Shown: positions 1-9,274, numbered from the stretch's first letter. The stretch: DNA of 64,000 nt from Chloroflexota bacterium (GCA_029778615.1 JAKOPZ010000123.1:30872-94871), one strand, 5' to 3'. The notes: generated by a model from the sequence alone, not told the origin. Numbers and translations: made by a program.

Positions 1-2
1 GC

Positions 3-68
3 ATCAGCGGCGATGTGGCAAAAATGATTGGCTATCCGGTTGGTGTAGCGTGGAGATGGCAGAGATGA
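3..68 (+). CDS. C-terminal end of an upstream protein (partial)
   Basis: An open frame runs in from the left edge and ends at TGA 66-68. Its last residues include the stretch GDVAKMIGYPVGVAWRW. The stop overlaps the ATG of the deacetylase gene (ATGA), the usual sign of two co-transcribed, translationally coupled genes. Chain ends of this kind (aromatic-basic, GYPxG) are seen in some family 2 glycosyltransferases, but about 21 residues are too few to assign a function, so that is only a guess. Confidence 0.4.
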   Translation: MSGDVAKMIGYPVGVAWRWQR

Positions 69-1096
69 AAATCGGCTATGTGTATTCTCCCATTTTTTTG
101 ATGCACTCGGCAGCGGGACATCCCGAAGCGCCGCAGCGCTTGGAAGCCATTATGCAGGTGTGGCAAGACACGCACTTGATTGACGATTTGGTTTTCATCG
201 AGCCAACGCCCGCGAGTGACCAACAAATTTTGCGCGTGCATTCGCAAAAACATATCAACACCATCGAGTACGCCGACCGTCGCGGCGGTCTGCAAATTGA
301 CGGCGATACGTACATGAATGAATATTCGCGCGAGGCGGCGTACCTTGCGGCGGGCGCCGCGCTCAACGCGGTGGATGCGGTGATGACGGGGATTGTGGAA
401 GCGTCGTTTTCGCTTGCGCGTCCACCCGGGCATCACGCCACGCGCGATTTGGCGATGGGCTTTTGCTTGTTCAACAACATTGCCGTCGCCGCACAGTATG
501 CGGTGGACCGTTACAATTTGGAACGTGTGCTGGTGATGGATTTCGACGTGCATCACGGCAACGGGACACAGGATATTTTTTACGATTCGCCGAACGTTTA
601 TTATTTTTCGACGCATCGCTATCCGTTCTATCCCGGTTCAGGGCATTGGCGCGATATTGGCGCAGAGCAAGGACGCGGTACCACATTCAATGTACCCATG
701 CCGCATAGTGTCGGGAATGAACAATTTGCGCGCGTGTTTGACGACTTGTTGTATCCCGCGATGGCGCGCTATCAACCGCAGCTCGTTCTTGTTTCGGCGG
801 GGTACGACGCGCATTGGGCTGACCCGCTCGGCGCGCTGACATTGCTCGACGCGACGGGCTATGCGTACATGACGCAGGTGCTTCACGGCATCGCGCGAGA
901 ATTCGCCCAAGGGCGCATTGTTTTTGTCCTCGAAGGCGGATACAATTTCGACGCGCTCGGCTGGTCGAGCTATGCGACGGTGCAAGCTCTACTCGGCAAA
1001 CGCATTGAACAAGACCCGGTGGGCGCACCGCCGCGCGCAGAGCGCGATATTACGGAACTGGTCGAACATCTGCAAGGGATTCATCAACTCGTCTGA
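65..1096 (+). CDS. histone-deacetylase-family amidohydrolase (AcuC/HdaH-like)
   Basis: Zn-dependent deacetylase of the arginase/HDAC fold, expected to remove acyl groups from lysine or polyamine substrates in the cytoplasm. Visible hallmarks are RPPGHH (residues 119-124, catalytic histidine pair), DVHHGNGTQ (161-169) and GYDAH (246-250). The inferred zinc ligands are Asp161, His163 and Asp248, followed by the LEGGYN motif near 289. At 343 residues it has full family length. Two upstream in-frame starts exist (GTG 50, ATG 56), but ATG 65 has GGAG at 52-55 at normal spacing and forms an ATGA overlap with the preceding gene. The natural substrate (acetyl-CoA synthetase, acetylpolyamine or other) cannot be told from sequence. 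Confidence 0.88.
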   Translation: MKIGYVYSPIFLMHSAAGHPEAPQRLEAIMQVWQDTHLIDDLVFIEPTPASDQQILRVHSQKHINTIEYADRRGGLQIDGDTYMNEYSREAAYLAAGAALNAVDAVMTGIVEASFSLARPPGHHATRDLAMGFCLFNNIAVAAQYAVDRYNLERVLVMDFDVHHGNGTQDIFYDSPNVYYFSTHRYPFYPGSGHWRDIGAEQGRGTTFNVPMPHSVGNEQFARVFDDLLYPAMARYQPQLVLVSAGYDAHWADPLGALTLLDATGYAYMTQVLHGIAREFAQGRIVFVLEGGYNFDALGWSSYATVQALLGKRIEQDPVGAPPRAERDITELVEHLQGIHQLV

Positions 1097-1109
1097 AACC
1101 ACCGCACTA

Positions 1110-1137
1110 TTGCGTTATTCCACTAACGCATTATAAT
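1110..1137 (+). promoter_or_regulatory. promoter of the TPR gene, probably leaderless
   Basis: TATAAT at 1132-1137 is preceded at 16 nt by TTGCGT (1110-1115). The -10 ends only 8 nt before ATG 1146, so transcription would start at or next to the start codon. No Shine-Dalgarno sequence is visible. Confidence 0.5.
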
Positions 1138-1145
1138 TTTTTCGT

Positions 1146-3527
1146 ATGGCAGACGTTTTACTCCGCGATTCGGTTGACCAACTGCGCGCGCTGGTACGCG
1201 AGGGCAATTATTCGCAAGCGCTTGCGCTCGGACAGCACATCCTCTCGTTTTTCCCCAAACATATCGAAACGTACACCGTCCTCGCCCAGCTGAGTTTAAC
1301 GACCAATGACCTCGCGGGCGCGAACGATTTATTGAAACGCGTTTTGAGCGCGGACCCCGAAAATGTGTTGGCGCTGGCGGGCATGGCGCTCATCAGTGAG
1401 GCGCAGGAAAAGCATGACGACGCGTTGTGGTATCTGGAACGCGCGTACGAAATCCAGCCCGCGAATGACGAACTCCGCAGTGAACTTTTGCGCGTGCGCG
1501 AAATGTTTTATGGCGCGGCGCCCGGACGGATTGAATTGACCGCCGGCGCGTTGGCACGCGTGTACGCGCGACAGGGACAATACGCGCAAGCTATCAATGA
1601 ATTTCGACGGATATTGCGGAACGATTCCAAACGCTACGACGCGCGCGTCGCCCTCGCCGAAGTGTTGTATCGCGCAGGGCGCACGGACGAAGCCGCCCAA
1701 GTCGCCCAACAGGTGATGGCGGATGCGCCGTATTCTTTGAAACCAAATTTGATACTCGGCGCATTGTGGACAGAAAACGCGGTGCCCGAAGGGCAACAAT
1801 TTTTGCAGCGCGCGCATCAACTCGACCCCGAACATCGTGTGGCGCGCGCCCTGCTCGGCGAACGGTTTGACGGCACTCACGCGCCGCGTTTGCCCGAACT
1901 CGGCGACCGTGCGGCGGGCGCGCCCGAACCCGCGCGCGAATCGGCGGAACCTTACGTGGTAGATTCGGAAACTGCGCGCGCGGTGCAAATGTGGAACGAA
2001 ATCGAACGCGCCCAAGAAATGGACGCGGCGCTCGAGGAACCATTATTTGCCGACCCCGAAGCGTTGGAGCGCGTCGCGCAAGAACCGCCGCCATCCGCCG
2101 CACCACCGCCGCGCGCCGCCGAACCTTCCATTGACCTTGCCGCGCGCCTCGCCGCCGTAAGTGCCCCTGCGACGCCTGCCGTTGAAAGCGACGATGCAAC
2201 GCTTCAAGAAATTTTGTTGGCGGAAAAAATGCAGACCGCCGAACAAAATATCGCGGCTCCCGCTTTGCCGGAAAACGCGCAGCTGCCGCCGGAATTGGCT
2301 GAACCGACTTTACCTGCGCCATCTGTGACGACCGAAACCCCCGCGCCTGCGCCCGCATCCAACGCCCCGCCCGCACCTCCCCAGCCCTCTACCAAATTTG
2401 CGGAACGTTTGAGCCGGGGCAAAAGCGGCGAAGGTCTTTCGACGGATGCCATTGCTGCCGCCGCCGCCGCGCTCGCCTCGAGCATCGCTCTCGACAAGGC
2501 GAATCAGCCGTCACCCACGCGCCGTGCCCATCCCGCAATTCCCAAAGTGCGTCCGGTGATTCGCGGGGCGCAGGAAAAATTACCTACATGGCTTTTCATC
2601 ACCGGCACGCAAGCGCGTGCGCCCGCCTCATTTGAACAAGAGGCGCCATCAACTGCCGACCAAGGTGCGCCGACGCCCGCCGTCAAAGACGACCGTCCCG
2701 AATGGTTGGTAGAAGCGCAAGCCGTGAGCACACAAGAACATCTTGCCCCTGCTGTGGACAGCGAATTGCCGGATTGGCTGAAACCGTCCGCACCGTCTGA
2801 AAACGCAGTCCCGCGCGCGGAACCTCCTGCAGCGCCCGCAAATATTCCGACTTGGTTGAGCGACCAAGCTCCGCAAGAATCTCCGCCCGCGCCGGAACAC
2901 GCCGTCTCTGAACAACCATCCGTCGTCGCGCTCCCCGAATGGTTGCAAGACGAAACGCCGACGACGCAAAACATCGCGCCCGTCATTCAAGCAACACCAA
3001 CGGTTGCAGAAGATTGGACGAACGAACCGACAGAAAAACTTGCGGATGAATTTGCCGGCAAGACCGCAATTGAAAACGAATTGACGCCCCTACGCGCACA
3101 CGACACGCGCGCAACGGTTGAGGCGCCGAACGCAGCCGATGGCGTCGAAATTCCTGTACAAGCGGCGGGACCCGAAACACAACCTGCATCCGTTTCCGAA
3201 ACAACAAGCGAGCTACCAAGCGAAACTCCGGCGGAACAAATTGCTCAAGAACGCGCGCCGACGCAAGCGATGCCCGATTCCGCGACCATGCTGCAAATGG
3301 CGCGCGACAAACGCGCGGCGGGCGATTTGAAAGGCGCATTGGAATTGTATGAACGTGTGATGCACCGCCGCCCCAATTACCTGGACGATGTGACGAACGA
3401 TTTGCAGGAAATCATTCAGAACGAAAACGCGCCGACGAGCGCAAACCGCTTGCTCGGCGAAGCATACGCGATGGCGGGACGCTTCAAGGAATCCCTCGCG
3501 CAATATCGTATCGCGATGGGCAAATAA
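1146..3527 (+). CDS. TPR protein with long disordered middle carrying repeated PxWL motifs
   Basis: 793-residue protein with no signal peptide or membrane segment. Residues about 10-240 are tetratricopeptide repeats. Residues about 250-700 are Pro/Ala/Glu-rich and look disordered. The last 80 residues (starting around ATMLQMARDKRAAGD) return to TPR. The disordered part carries five short motifs of one type: LPTWL, RPEWL, LPDWL, IPTWL and LPEWL, each followed by a polar stretch. TPR arrays are protein-docking surfaces, and the evenly spaced motifs suggest a multivalent scaffold; that is inference. It starts just after the deacetylase gene but has its own promoter. No enzymatic domain is visible. 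Confidence 0.8.
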   Translation: MADVLLRDSVDQLRALVREGNYSQALALGQHILSFFPKHIETYTVLAQLSLTTNDLAGANDLLKRVLSADPENVLALAGMALISEAQEKHDDALWYLERAYEIQPANDELRSELLRVREMFYGAAPGRIELTAGALARVYARQGQYAQAINEFRRILRNDSKRYDARVALAEVLYRAGRTDEAAQVAQQVMADAPYSLKPNLILGALWTENAVPEGQQFLQRAHQLDPEHRVARALLGERFDGTHAPRLPELGDRAAGAPEPARESAEPYVVDSETARAVQMWNEIERAQEMDAALEEPLFADPEALERVAQEPPPSAAPPPRAAEPSIDLAARLAAVSAPATPAVESDDATLQEILLAEKMQTAEQNIAAPALPENAQLPPELAEPTLPAPSVTTETPAPAPASNAPPAPPQPSTKFAERLSRGKSGEGLSTDAIAAAAAALASSIALDKANQPSPTRRAHPAIPKVRPVIRGAQEKLPTWLFITGTQARAPASFEQEAPSTADQGAPTPAVKDDRPEWLVEAQAVSTQEHLAPAVDSELPDWLKPSAPSENAVPRAEPPAAPANIPTWLSDQAPQESPPAPEHAVSEQPSVVALPEWLQDETPTTQNIAPVIQATPTVAEDWTNEPTEKLADEFAGKTAIENELTPLRAHDTRATVEAPNAADGVEIPVQAAGPETQPASVSETTSELPSETPAEQIAQERAPTQAMPDSATMLQMARDKRAAGDLKGALELYERVMHRRPNYLDDVTNDLQEIIQNENAPTSANRLLGEAYAMAGRFKESLAQYRIAMGK

Positions 3528-3545
3528 TTGTTTGTGTAAAACAAG

Positions 3546-3584
3546 CGCGGGCAAGTACGGGACCGGTTTCCGCGCTTGCCCGCG
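3546..3584 (+). terminator. hairpin between TPR gene and ndk
   Basis: CGCGGGCAAG (3546-3555) pairs perfectly with CTTGCCCGCG (3575-3584) and is followed by TTTATC. The U tract is weak, so it may be a leaky terminator or an mRNA-stabilising hairpin ahead of ndk. Confidence 0.45.
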
Positions 3585-3616
3585 TTTATCGCAATCTCAA
3601 ATTTTGGAGGCATTCA

Positions 3617-4066
3617 TTGCAACGCACACTGGTCATCATCAAGCCCGACGGCGTACAGCGCGCGCTCACGGGAAAAATTCTCGCCCGCTTTGAGGAACGC
3701 GGTTTCAAAATCGTCGCACTGAAAATTGTTTCGGTGGACACTGACCTCGCCGAAGCGCACTATGCGGTACACAAAGGGAAATTTTTCTATCAAGGACTCG
3801 TGGATTACATCACGTCCAGTCCCGTCGTCGTGCTCGTGCTGGAAGGACACGAAGCCATTGGCGCAGTCCGCAAAATGGTCGGCGCGACGCGTCCATGGGA
3901 AGCCGAAGCGGGAACGATTCGCGGCGACATGGCGCTGATGGGTTTGCGAAATTTGATTCACGCGTCGGATGCGCCCGAAACCGCCGCGAGCGAAATTGCG
4001 CTGTGGTTCAAGCCGGAAGAATTGGTCGAGTATACGCGCGAGCTGGACAAGTGGATTAACGAGTAA
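3617..4066 (+). CDS. ndk: nucleoside-diphosphate kinase
   Basis: Transfers the gamma-phosphate of ATP to NDPs through a phospho-histidine. Full length at 149 residues. The phosphohistidine is His115 in NLIHASDAPE, and the KPDGVQR nucleotide-binding segment is at 9-15. The start is TTG at 3617, chosen because GGAGG at 3606-3610 lies 6 nt upstream and the family N-terminus (QRTLVIIKPDG) begins directly there; no ATG is available at that position. It is followed by a strong terminator, so it is likely the last gene of its transcript. Confidence 0.96.
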   Translation: MQRTLVIIKPDGVQRALTGKILARFEERGFKIVALKIVSVDTDLAEAHYAVHKGKFFYQGLVDYITSSPVVVLVLEGHEAIGAVRKMVGATRPWEAEAGTIRGDMALMGLRNLIHASDAPETAASEIALWFKPEELVEYTRELDKWINE

Positions 4067-4068
4067 AA

Positions 4069-4102
4069 ACCTTCGAGGTCAAAAGACCTCGAAGGTTTTT
4101 TT
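4069..4102 (+). terminator. rho-independent terminator after ndk
   Basis: ACCTTCGAGGTC (4069-4080) and GACCTCGAAGGT (4085-4096) form a perfect 12-bp stem with an AAAA loop, followed by a run of T to 4102. Confidence 0.92.
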
Positions 4103-4124
4103 AGGCGCGCGGAACCTCTATGGG

Positions 4125-4130
4125 TAAAAT
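4125..4130 (+). promoter_or_regulatory. -10 element TAAAAT of the PA14 gene
   Basis: TAAAAT lies 9 nt upstream of ATG 4140 in the tail of the ndk terminator. No convincing -35. If used, the mRNA would have almost no 5' leader. Confidence 0.35.
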
Positions 4131-4139
4131 TGCGTCTTG

Positions 4140-5882
4140 ATGATAATTCGTTTTCACGTTGAACATTTGTTGATGCGTCTACAGATACGGCTCGGGTTGG
4201 CAATTTCCGGCGCGCTGGTTGCGTCTCTTTTTCTTTGCACTCCTTTTTCGTTGCACGCGCAGACTCCCTCCAACACGTTTCAAGCAACGTACTTTGCCGG
4301 GCGAACTCTACAGGGCGCGCCGTTGCTCACGCGTCTCGAACCTGTTGTGAATTGGACCTACGACGAAGGCGGTTCGCCCGCCCCCGGCGTTGTGCCTACG
4401 ACGGACTTTTCCGCGCGTTGGGAAGGTTGGTATTCGATAGACCGCGCGGGCAAGTGGACGTTCACTTTTACCTCAGACGACGGTGGGCGCGTCTGGCTCG
4501 ATAACGACCTCGTCATGGACATGTGGTACGACCACGCGCCGCTCACGCGCGCGATTTCACGCGAATTGACGACGGGTTTTCATTTATTGCGCGTCGAATA
4601 TTTTCAGCACACCGGCGGCATGACCTCCCAATTGACGATTACACCGCCCGGCGTTTTTCCGGATTGGATGGGCGAATACTTTGACAATCCGTACCTCCTC
4701 GGCGAACCGCGCTTGCGCGTCAACAACGTGGACATTAATTTCAATTGGGGCGCGAGCAGTCCTGACCCGCGCCTCGCGTCGGATAATTTTTCCGTGCGTT
4801 GGACGCGCATATACAATTTCGCGGCGGGCAATTACACCTTTATCGCAACGGCGGACGATGGGATTCGCGTGTGGGTGGGCGACACACTGGCGATTGACGG
4901 CTGGGTCCCGCAGCAAGCGCGCACGTACTCGAAAACACTTTATCTCGACGGAACGTATCCATTGCGCGTGGAATATTTCGAGCAGGGCGGCGAGGCGGTG
5001 GTCAATTTTGCATTTCAAGCCGCGAACGCGTCCGCCTCTTCCGCAGCCAACGAAAACTGGCACGGACAATTTTTCAACAATGTCAATCTCACTGGGCCTG
5101 CCCTATGCGAACAAAACAACTCCTCCATTCGTTTCGATTGGGGAACGAATTCGCCGGGCTGCGGCATCGCCGGACAATTTTTTTCCGCGCGCTGGGAATC
5201 CACACCGCGCACACCCGCGACCGGATTTTACACAGTCTATTTAACCGTTGATGATGGCGCGCGCGTTTTTGTGGACGACAAATTGATTTTGGATGCGTGG
5301 CGCGAACAGCCGCCCACGAATTATTCGACGACGCTCTATTTGAATGCGGGCTTGCATAATTGGCGCGTGGACTATTTTCAAGCTGTCGGCAGCGCGCAGA
5401 TTTCGCTCCAAGTGGTCGCAGGGGTTATGCCGCGCGCAACAACATTGCCGCCTTCCAATGAGCTGGTCGTAGATGCGCTCGGCGCGGGCTGGACCCAAGG
5501 CGGCAACGGCACAGCATGGCGCGCGGCGTCGAACGGTTATGGCGGCAGCGCGTTGGTGACAAGCAACAACGCATTCATTCAGCCGCTCTACAATTGGGGC
5601 AGGTGGTATCCGCCATTGACGCAGGCGCGCAATTATCAAGTGCTGGTCTATATTCCTGAAAAGCTCGCGACGACAAATAACGCGCGCTATTGGATTTTTC
5701 ACAACGGGCAATTCGATGCAGTGGCGCTTGCGCAGGCAGCGTACAACAACGCATGGGTCTCGCTCGGCACATTTTTTTTCAACGCGCAAGGCGGTGAATT
5801 TGTATCGCTCTCGGATGTGACGTACGAACCATTCGGTGCGACGACGCTGGTATACGACGCCGTGAAATTCGTTCCACAATGA
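4140..5882 (+). CDS. secreted protein with three PA14-like modules and a golvesin/CBD-like C-terminus
   Basis: An N-terminal signal peptide (hydrophobic core GLAISGALVASLFL, cleavage probably after HAQ) exports the protein. Three PA14-like beta-barrel modules follow, each with a YFxxxxLxG opening and a DDGxRVWxD core (for example DDGGRVWLD and DDGIRVWVGD), at about residues 45-155, 175-290 and 305-425. The last about 150 residues (VDALGAGWT...YVTY-like ending in DAVKFVPQ) resemble golvesin/xanthan-lyase carbohydrate-binding domains. PA14 modules typically bind glycans, so a cell-surface or extracellular glycan-binding role is likely. No catalytic domain is seen. An alternative start is ATG 4173, which gives a more typical signal-peptide length. 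Confidence 0.78.
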   Translation: MIIRFHVEHLLMRLQIRLGLAISGALVASLFLCTPFSLHAQTPSNTFQATYFAGRTLQGAPLLTRLEPVVNWTYDEGGSPAPGVVPTTDFSARWEGWYSIDRAGKWTFTFTSDDGGRVWLDNDLVMDMWYDHAPLTRAISRELTTGFHLLRVEYFQHTGGMTSQLTITPPGVFPDWMGEYFDNPYLLGEPRLRVNNVDINFNWGASSPDPRLASDNFSVRWTRIYNFAAGNYTFIATADDGIRVWVGDTLAIDGWVPQQARTYSKTLYLDGTYPLRVEYFEQGGEAVVNFAFQAANASASSAANENWHGQFFNNVNLTGPALCEQNNSSIRFDWGTNSPGCGIAGQFFSARWESTPRTPATGFYTVYLTVDDGARVFVDDKLILDAWREQPPTNYSTTLYLNAGLHNWRVDYFQAVGSAQISLQVVAGVMPRATTLPPSNELVVDALGAGWTQGGNGTAWRAASNGYGGSALVTSNNAFIQPLYNWGRWYPPLTQARNYQVLVYIPEKLATTNNARYWIFHNGQFDAVALAQAAYNNAWVSLGTFFFNAQGGEFVSLSDVTYEPFGATTLVYDAVKFVPQ

Positions 5883-5899
5883 GCGAGTTGTGGTAAAAT
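5872..5899 (+). promoter_or_regulatory. promoter of the VanW-family gene
   Basis: TTCCAC (5872-5877), 16-nt spacer, TGG-TAAAAT (5894-5899). The 5' leader would be about 38 nt. The -35 lies inside the end of the PA14 gene. Confidence 0.45.
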
Positions 5900-5943
5900 C
5901 ATTTCACTCCGCCGCAAATTGAAAAATCCCACATTTTTCATCC

Positions 5944-7935
5944 ATGGCTGACCAAGAATTTCAACCCTTTCACTCGTTACCCTCACGCAGACGAAATTCC
6001 ACGCGCACTAAAAATGCGACGCCTGTCGCGCGTCCCGTCGCGCCTCCGCCGCCGGACCTGACACCCGAAGCGCGCATCGAGCTGCGGCGCGCGCGGCGCA
6101 CGGCGAAACGCGGCGCGCCCAAAATCGCCGCGCCGTTGTTGCTGGTTGCCTTTGTCGCGCTGTGCATTGCGGGCGCGTTCTTGGCGTACCAATTTTATTT
6201 GCAAGACCGCGCCGTGCCGGGCGTGCGCGTGTTGGGCGAAGAAATCGGCGGGATGACGCGCCCGCAAGCGGACGCGCGCATCCGCGAAAAATTAGGCGAC
6301 CCGAATGTTTTATTACAGCGTTTTGGCGGCGAACAAATTATTTTGCGCGACGGCTCGAATGTTTATCGCGCCTGGCCCTGGGAACTTGGCTTTCGCAGTG
6401 ATTTGAAACCCGCGCTCGATGCCGCATTTCAAATCGGACATCGCAGTGATTTCATGCTTTCATGGATGGAACAAGCGCGCGCCCTCGTGCTCGGCGCGGA
6501 TGTGAACGCGTCGTCCGCGTTCGACGACACAGTGGCAAAGCAGTACGTCAGCGTGCTCGCTTTACAAATTGACCGTCAGCCGCGCGACGCATCGTATCGT
6601 CTGGAGGGAACGAAGTTAATCGAAAATCCCGCGCAGGCGGGACGACGTTTGGATGGTGAGGAAACGTTCAAACGTATCAAGGCGTTTGCGGCGAACCCGG
6701 TAGGTATGGTCACTTTGCCCGTTCAAGAACTCGCGCCGCACGCGGTGGATGCCGCGCGCGCACAAGCGCAAATCAACAACTTGCTCGCCGCGCCGCTCGT
6801 GCTTGAATTTCAAGACCGCGCGTGGGCGATTGACCAAGCCGCGCTCGCGCAGATGCTGACGCTCCAGCCCGTTTCCAACGCGGATGGTTCGTTGAGCTAC
6901 AAAGCGGTGTTGAACCAGGATGCGCTGCGTGCCAAAGTGGAGGCGCTCGCGCGCGAAATCAACCAAGCGCCGCGCGACGCGCGTTTTCATTTTAACGACG
7001 GGACTTTGACACCGACGGTAATGAGTCAAGAAGGACGCGAACTCGACATTGACGCGTCGGTTCAAGCGATTGCGACAAAATTTCAGCAAGCGACGGCAAT
7101 CTCGCGTGTCCATGGCAACGCGTCGCCCGATGTCTCGCCCATCAATGCGCTGCGCGCGAATACGATTGAACTCGCGGTCAAGGTGACGAAACCGCAAGTG
7201 GACGCGCGCGACGCGCCGAATTTTGGCATCAAGGAATTGGTGTCCAGCGGCACGAGCAATTTTTATCACTCGATTCCGAACCGCATTCAAAACATCAAGA
7301 CCGCGCAAGCGTCGTTCGACGGTGTGGTCATCCCGCCGGGCGCGACCTTTTCGTTCATCAAGTATCTTTCGGAAATCGTGGAAGCGAATGGCTATGCTGA
7401 CGCGTACGTGATTTTTGGCGACCGCACCGTATTGGGTCCGGGCGGCGGTGTGTGCCAAGTTTCGACGACAATGTTTCGCGCGGCGTTCTTTGCCGGCTTT
7501 CCCATCACCGAACGGTGGGAGCACGCGTATCGCGTGGGTTACTATGAACCGCCCAAAGGTCTGGACGCGGCGGTCTTTGTGCCGAGCGCGGACATGAAAT
7601 TTGTCAACGACACGCCGAATTATATTTTGATTGAACCGGTCTTTGACGAAAAGAATCTGAAACTGACGTTCAATTTCTATGGCACGAAACCGAACGGGCG
7701 CCAAGTGAAAATGACCGAGCCCGTCGTTTCGAATCCCGTGCCGCATCCGCCCGCAAAATATATTGACGACCCAACTCTGCCGCGCGGGACGACCAAGCAA
7801 ATTGATTTCGCAGTGGATGGCGAGGACGTGACGCTGTATCGCGAGATTTATCAAAACGACCAACTCGTCTTGCGCGAAAAATTTTTTAGCCACTATGACC
7901 CGTGGCAAGCGATTTTCTTGCGCGGAACAAAGTAA
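5944..7935 (+). CDS. VanW-family protein with peptidoglycan-binding-like domains
   Basis: 663 residues. A basic, disordered N-terminus (1-60) is followed by one membrane segment at about 63-85 (core LLLVAFVALCIAGAFLAY), giving a type II membrane protein with its bulk outside the membrane. Two putative PG_binding_4-type regions lie at about 100-225 and 250-380. The VanW domain covers about 415-560, with IPNRIQNI, the PPGATFSF stretch and GPGGGVCQVSTT. VanW proteins occur in vancomycin-resistance clusters of Gram-positives and widely in Chloroflexota; their biochemical role is unsettled but linked to the cell wall. No resistance genes are nearby, so a general envelope role is more likely. The terminator lies directly after the stop. 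Confidence 0.88.
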   Translation: MADQEFQPFHSLPSRRRNSTRTKNATPVARPVAPPPPDLTPEARIELRRARRTAKRGAPKIAAPLLLVAFVALCIAGAFLAYQFYLQDRAVPGVRVLGEEIGGMTRPQADARIREKLGDPNVLLQRFGGEQIILRDGSNVYRAWPWELGFRSDLKPALDAAFQIGHRSDFMLSWMEQARALVLGADVNASSAFDDTVAKQYVSVLALQIDRQPRDASYRLEGTKLIENPAQAGRRLDGEETFKRIKAFAANPVGMVTLPVQELAPHAVDAARAQAQINNLLAAPLVLEFQDRAWAIDQAALAQMLTLQPVSNADGSLSYKAVLNQDALRAKVEALAREINQAPRDARFHFNDGTLTPTVMSQEGRELDIDASVQAIATKFQQATAISRVHGNASPDVSPINALRANTIELAVKVTKPQVDARDAPNFGIKELVSSGTSNFYHSIPNRIQNIKTAQASFDGVVIPPGATFSFIKYLSEIVEANGYADAYVIFGDRTVLGPGGGVCQVSTTMFRAAFFAGFPITERWEHAYRVGYYEPPKGLDAAVFVPSADMKFVNDTPNYILIEPVFDEKNLKLTFNFYGTKPNGRQVKMTEPVVSNPVPHPPAKYIDDPTLPRGTTKQIDFAVDGEDVTLYREIYQNDQLVLREKFFSHYDPWQAIFLRGTK

Positions 7936-7940
7936 AAAAA

Positions 7941-7973
7941 ACTGCGCCGTACCATGCGGCGCAGTTTTTTTTT
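7941..7973. terminator. bidirectional terminator between convergent VanW and GGR genes
   Basis: ACTGCGCCG (7941-7949) pairs with CGGCGCAGT (7957-7965). A runs flank it on the left and T runs on the right, so it can stop transcription from both sides. Confidence 0.9.
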
Positions 7974-8024
7974 GTATCCCGTGAGCGACAGACCCATACG
8001 ACCTCGAACAAATTGGGAAATGCT

Positions 8025-9194
8025 TTACCCGGCGCGCAATTTTTGAAATGTCTTGCGCCATAAAAAGTGTGGCAAGCGACGTAGTCCTTTGCCGACGACC
8101 GCGTGATAATCCATATCGGCGTGTGCGATTTCTTCAGTAAAGTGTTTGAGGATGTTGGACTGCGCGTAGGTTTTCAGCAGCGTAACAGGCATGCGATAAA
8201 AGACCATGCCCAAGCCGCCCGCGTAGCGATAATCGCGCGTGAACTCGCGTTGAACGTGCGCGGTATATTCCGCGAAATCAAGCTTGCCCGCGTCCAAGCC
8301 GCGCGCGATATGTTCGGCTGCCAGTCCCCCGCTTTTGATTGCCGCGTAAATGCCTTCCCCTGAAAACGGGTCCACCAAATTTGCCGCGTCGCCGGCGAGC
8401 ACAACGCGCGTACCGCTCACTTGACGCCGATACCCGCCGAGCGGCAGGGTGTGCCCGTGCAGCGCGATTTTTTTCGCATGATGCAAAGTCGGCTCCGACG
8501 CGATGTATTGATTCAACAACGCGCGGAAATCCAACTTTTGTCCGTAATGGACAAATGCGCCGACGCCGACGGAAAGATGTTCCGCTTTGGGAAAAATCCA
8601 CGCATAGCCAAACGGCACCGCGCCAAAATCGAAATGCCACACGCCGCGCCAATGTTCGACGGATTCGTTGGGCAATTCCATTTCCGCTTCGAGCGCGGCG
8701 GCGAGGCGGCGTTCACGATGCAAACCGGCGGCGCGCGCGACCAAGCCATTCGCCCCGTCCGCGCCAACAATCACTTGCGCGCGGAATTCGTCGCCATTCA
8801 CTTGTACGCGCACGCCATCATCCGCAATGTCCACGCGCGTGACCTTTGACGCATCGCGAACTTGCGCGCCCGCCTTTGCCGCATGCTCGGCGAGCAGCGC
8901 GTCAAATTTGTCGCGCATGACGGACCAGCCGACGGGCGCGCTGAATTGAACCGGGAAACGAATCTGGTCGCGAAACGCGACGGACGCGTGTGCGATGGTG
9001 TCTTCAATCGTGGGCGAAAAATCGAGGTCGAGGACGTTCTTGACTTTGGCGGTGACGCCGCCGCCGCACGGTTTATAGCGCGGCAGTTTTTCTTTTTCGA
9101 GCAAGAGTGTTTTCACGCCCGCGCGCGCGAGATGCCGCGCAGCAGTCGTGCCGCTCGGTCCCGAACCTACAATGATTACGTCGTAATCGAACAT
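8025..9194 (-). CDS. geranylgeranyl-reductase-family FAD-dependent oxidoreductase
   Basis: 389-residue flavoprotein of the p-hydroxybenzoate-hydroxylase fold. The N-terminal FAD-binding GSGPSG motif is in the first 20 residues, the family-typical RYKPCGGGVT lies near 40, and the second FAD motif GDAANLVDPFSGEG is near 280. Relatives reduce double bonds of geranylgeranyl chains (chlorophyll, archaeal lipids, menaquinone side chains). No chlorophyll genes are nearby, so isoprenoid or quinone side-chain reduction is a reasonable but unproved role. It is the last gene of a minus-strand run yebC-ruvC-ruvA-GGR. No SD is visible; the region before its start is a heptamer-built hairpin. Confidence 0.87.
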   Translation of the reverse strand: MFDYDVIIVGSGPSGTTAARHLARAGVKTLLLEKEKLPRYKPCGGGVTAKVKNVLDLDFSPTIEDTIAHASVAFRDQIRFPVQFSAPVGWSVMRDKFDALLAEHAAKAGAQVRDASKVTRVDIADDGVRVQVNGDEFRAQVIVGADGANGLVARAAGLHRERRLAAALEAEMELPNESVEHWRGVWHFDFGAVPFGYAWIFPKAEHLSVGVGAFVHYGQKLDFRALLNQYIASEPTLHHAKKIALHGHTLPLGGYRRQVSGTRVVLAGDAANLVDPFSGEGIYAAIKSGGLAAEHIARGLDAGKLDFAEYTAHVQREFTRDYRYAGGLGMVFYRMPVTLLKTYAQSNILKHFTEEIAHADMDYHAVVGKGLRRLPHFLWRKTFQKLRAG

Positions 9195-9196
9195 TT

Positions 9197-9274
9197 ATGA
9201 TTTTTGATTTATGATTTCCGAATCACGGACGCGCGCTCAAAATCATAAATCGTAAATCCGAAATCAAAAATCAT
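9197..9274. repeat. long hairpin made of 7-bp units (NNGATTT) between ruvA and GGR
   Basis: The left arm is built of ATGATTT/TTGATTT units. The right arm holds the complementary AAATCAT/AAATCGT/AAATCCG units. The arms can pair over most of their length. The ruvA stop codon overlaps its edge. The same 7-bp logic recurs in several other gaps of this window. Confidence 0.75.

Noticed and set aside
5944..7935. vancomycin resistance locus
   Set aside because: A VanW-family domain alone; no vanHAX, vanY or VanRS-type genes around it.
6616..8061. 481-codon antisense frame over the VanW-family gene
   Set aside because: Arg/His-rich product without any motif, typical of the shadow of a GC-rich gene. 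The sense strand has clear VanW motifs and a terminator after its stop.
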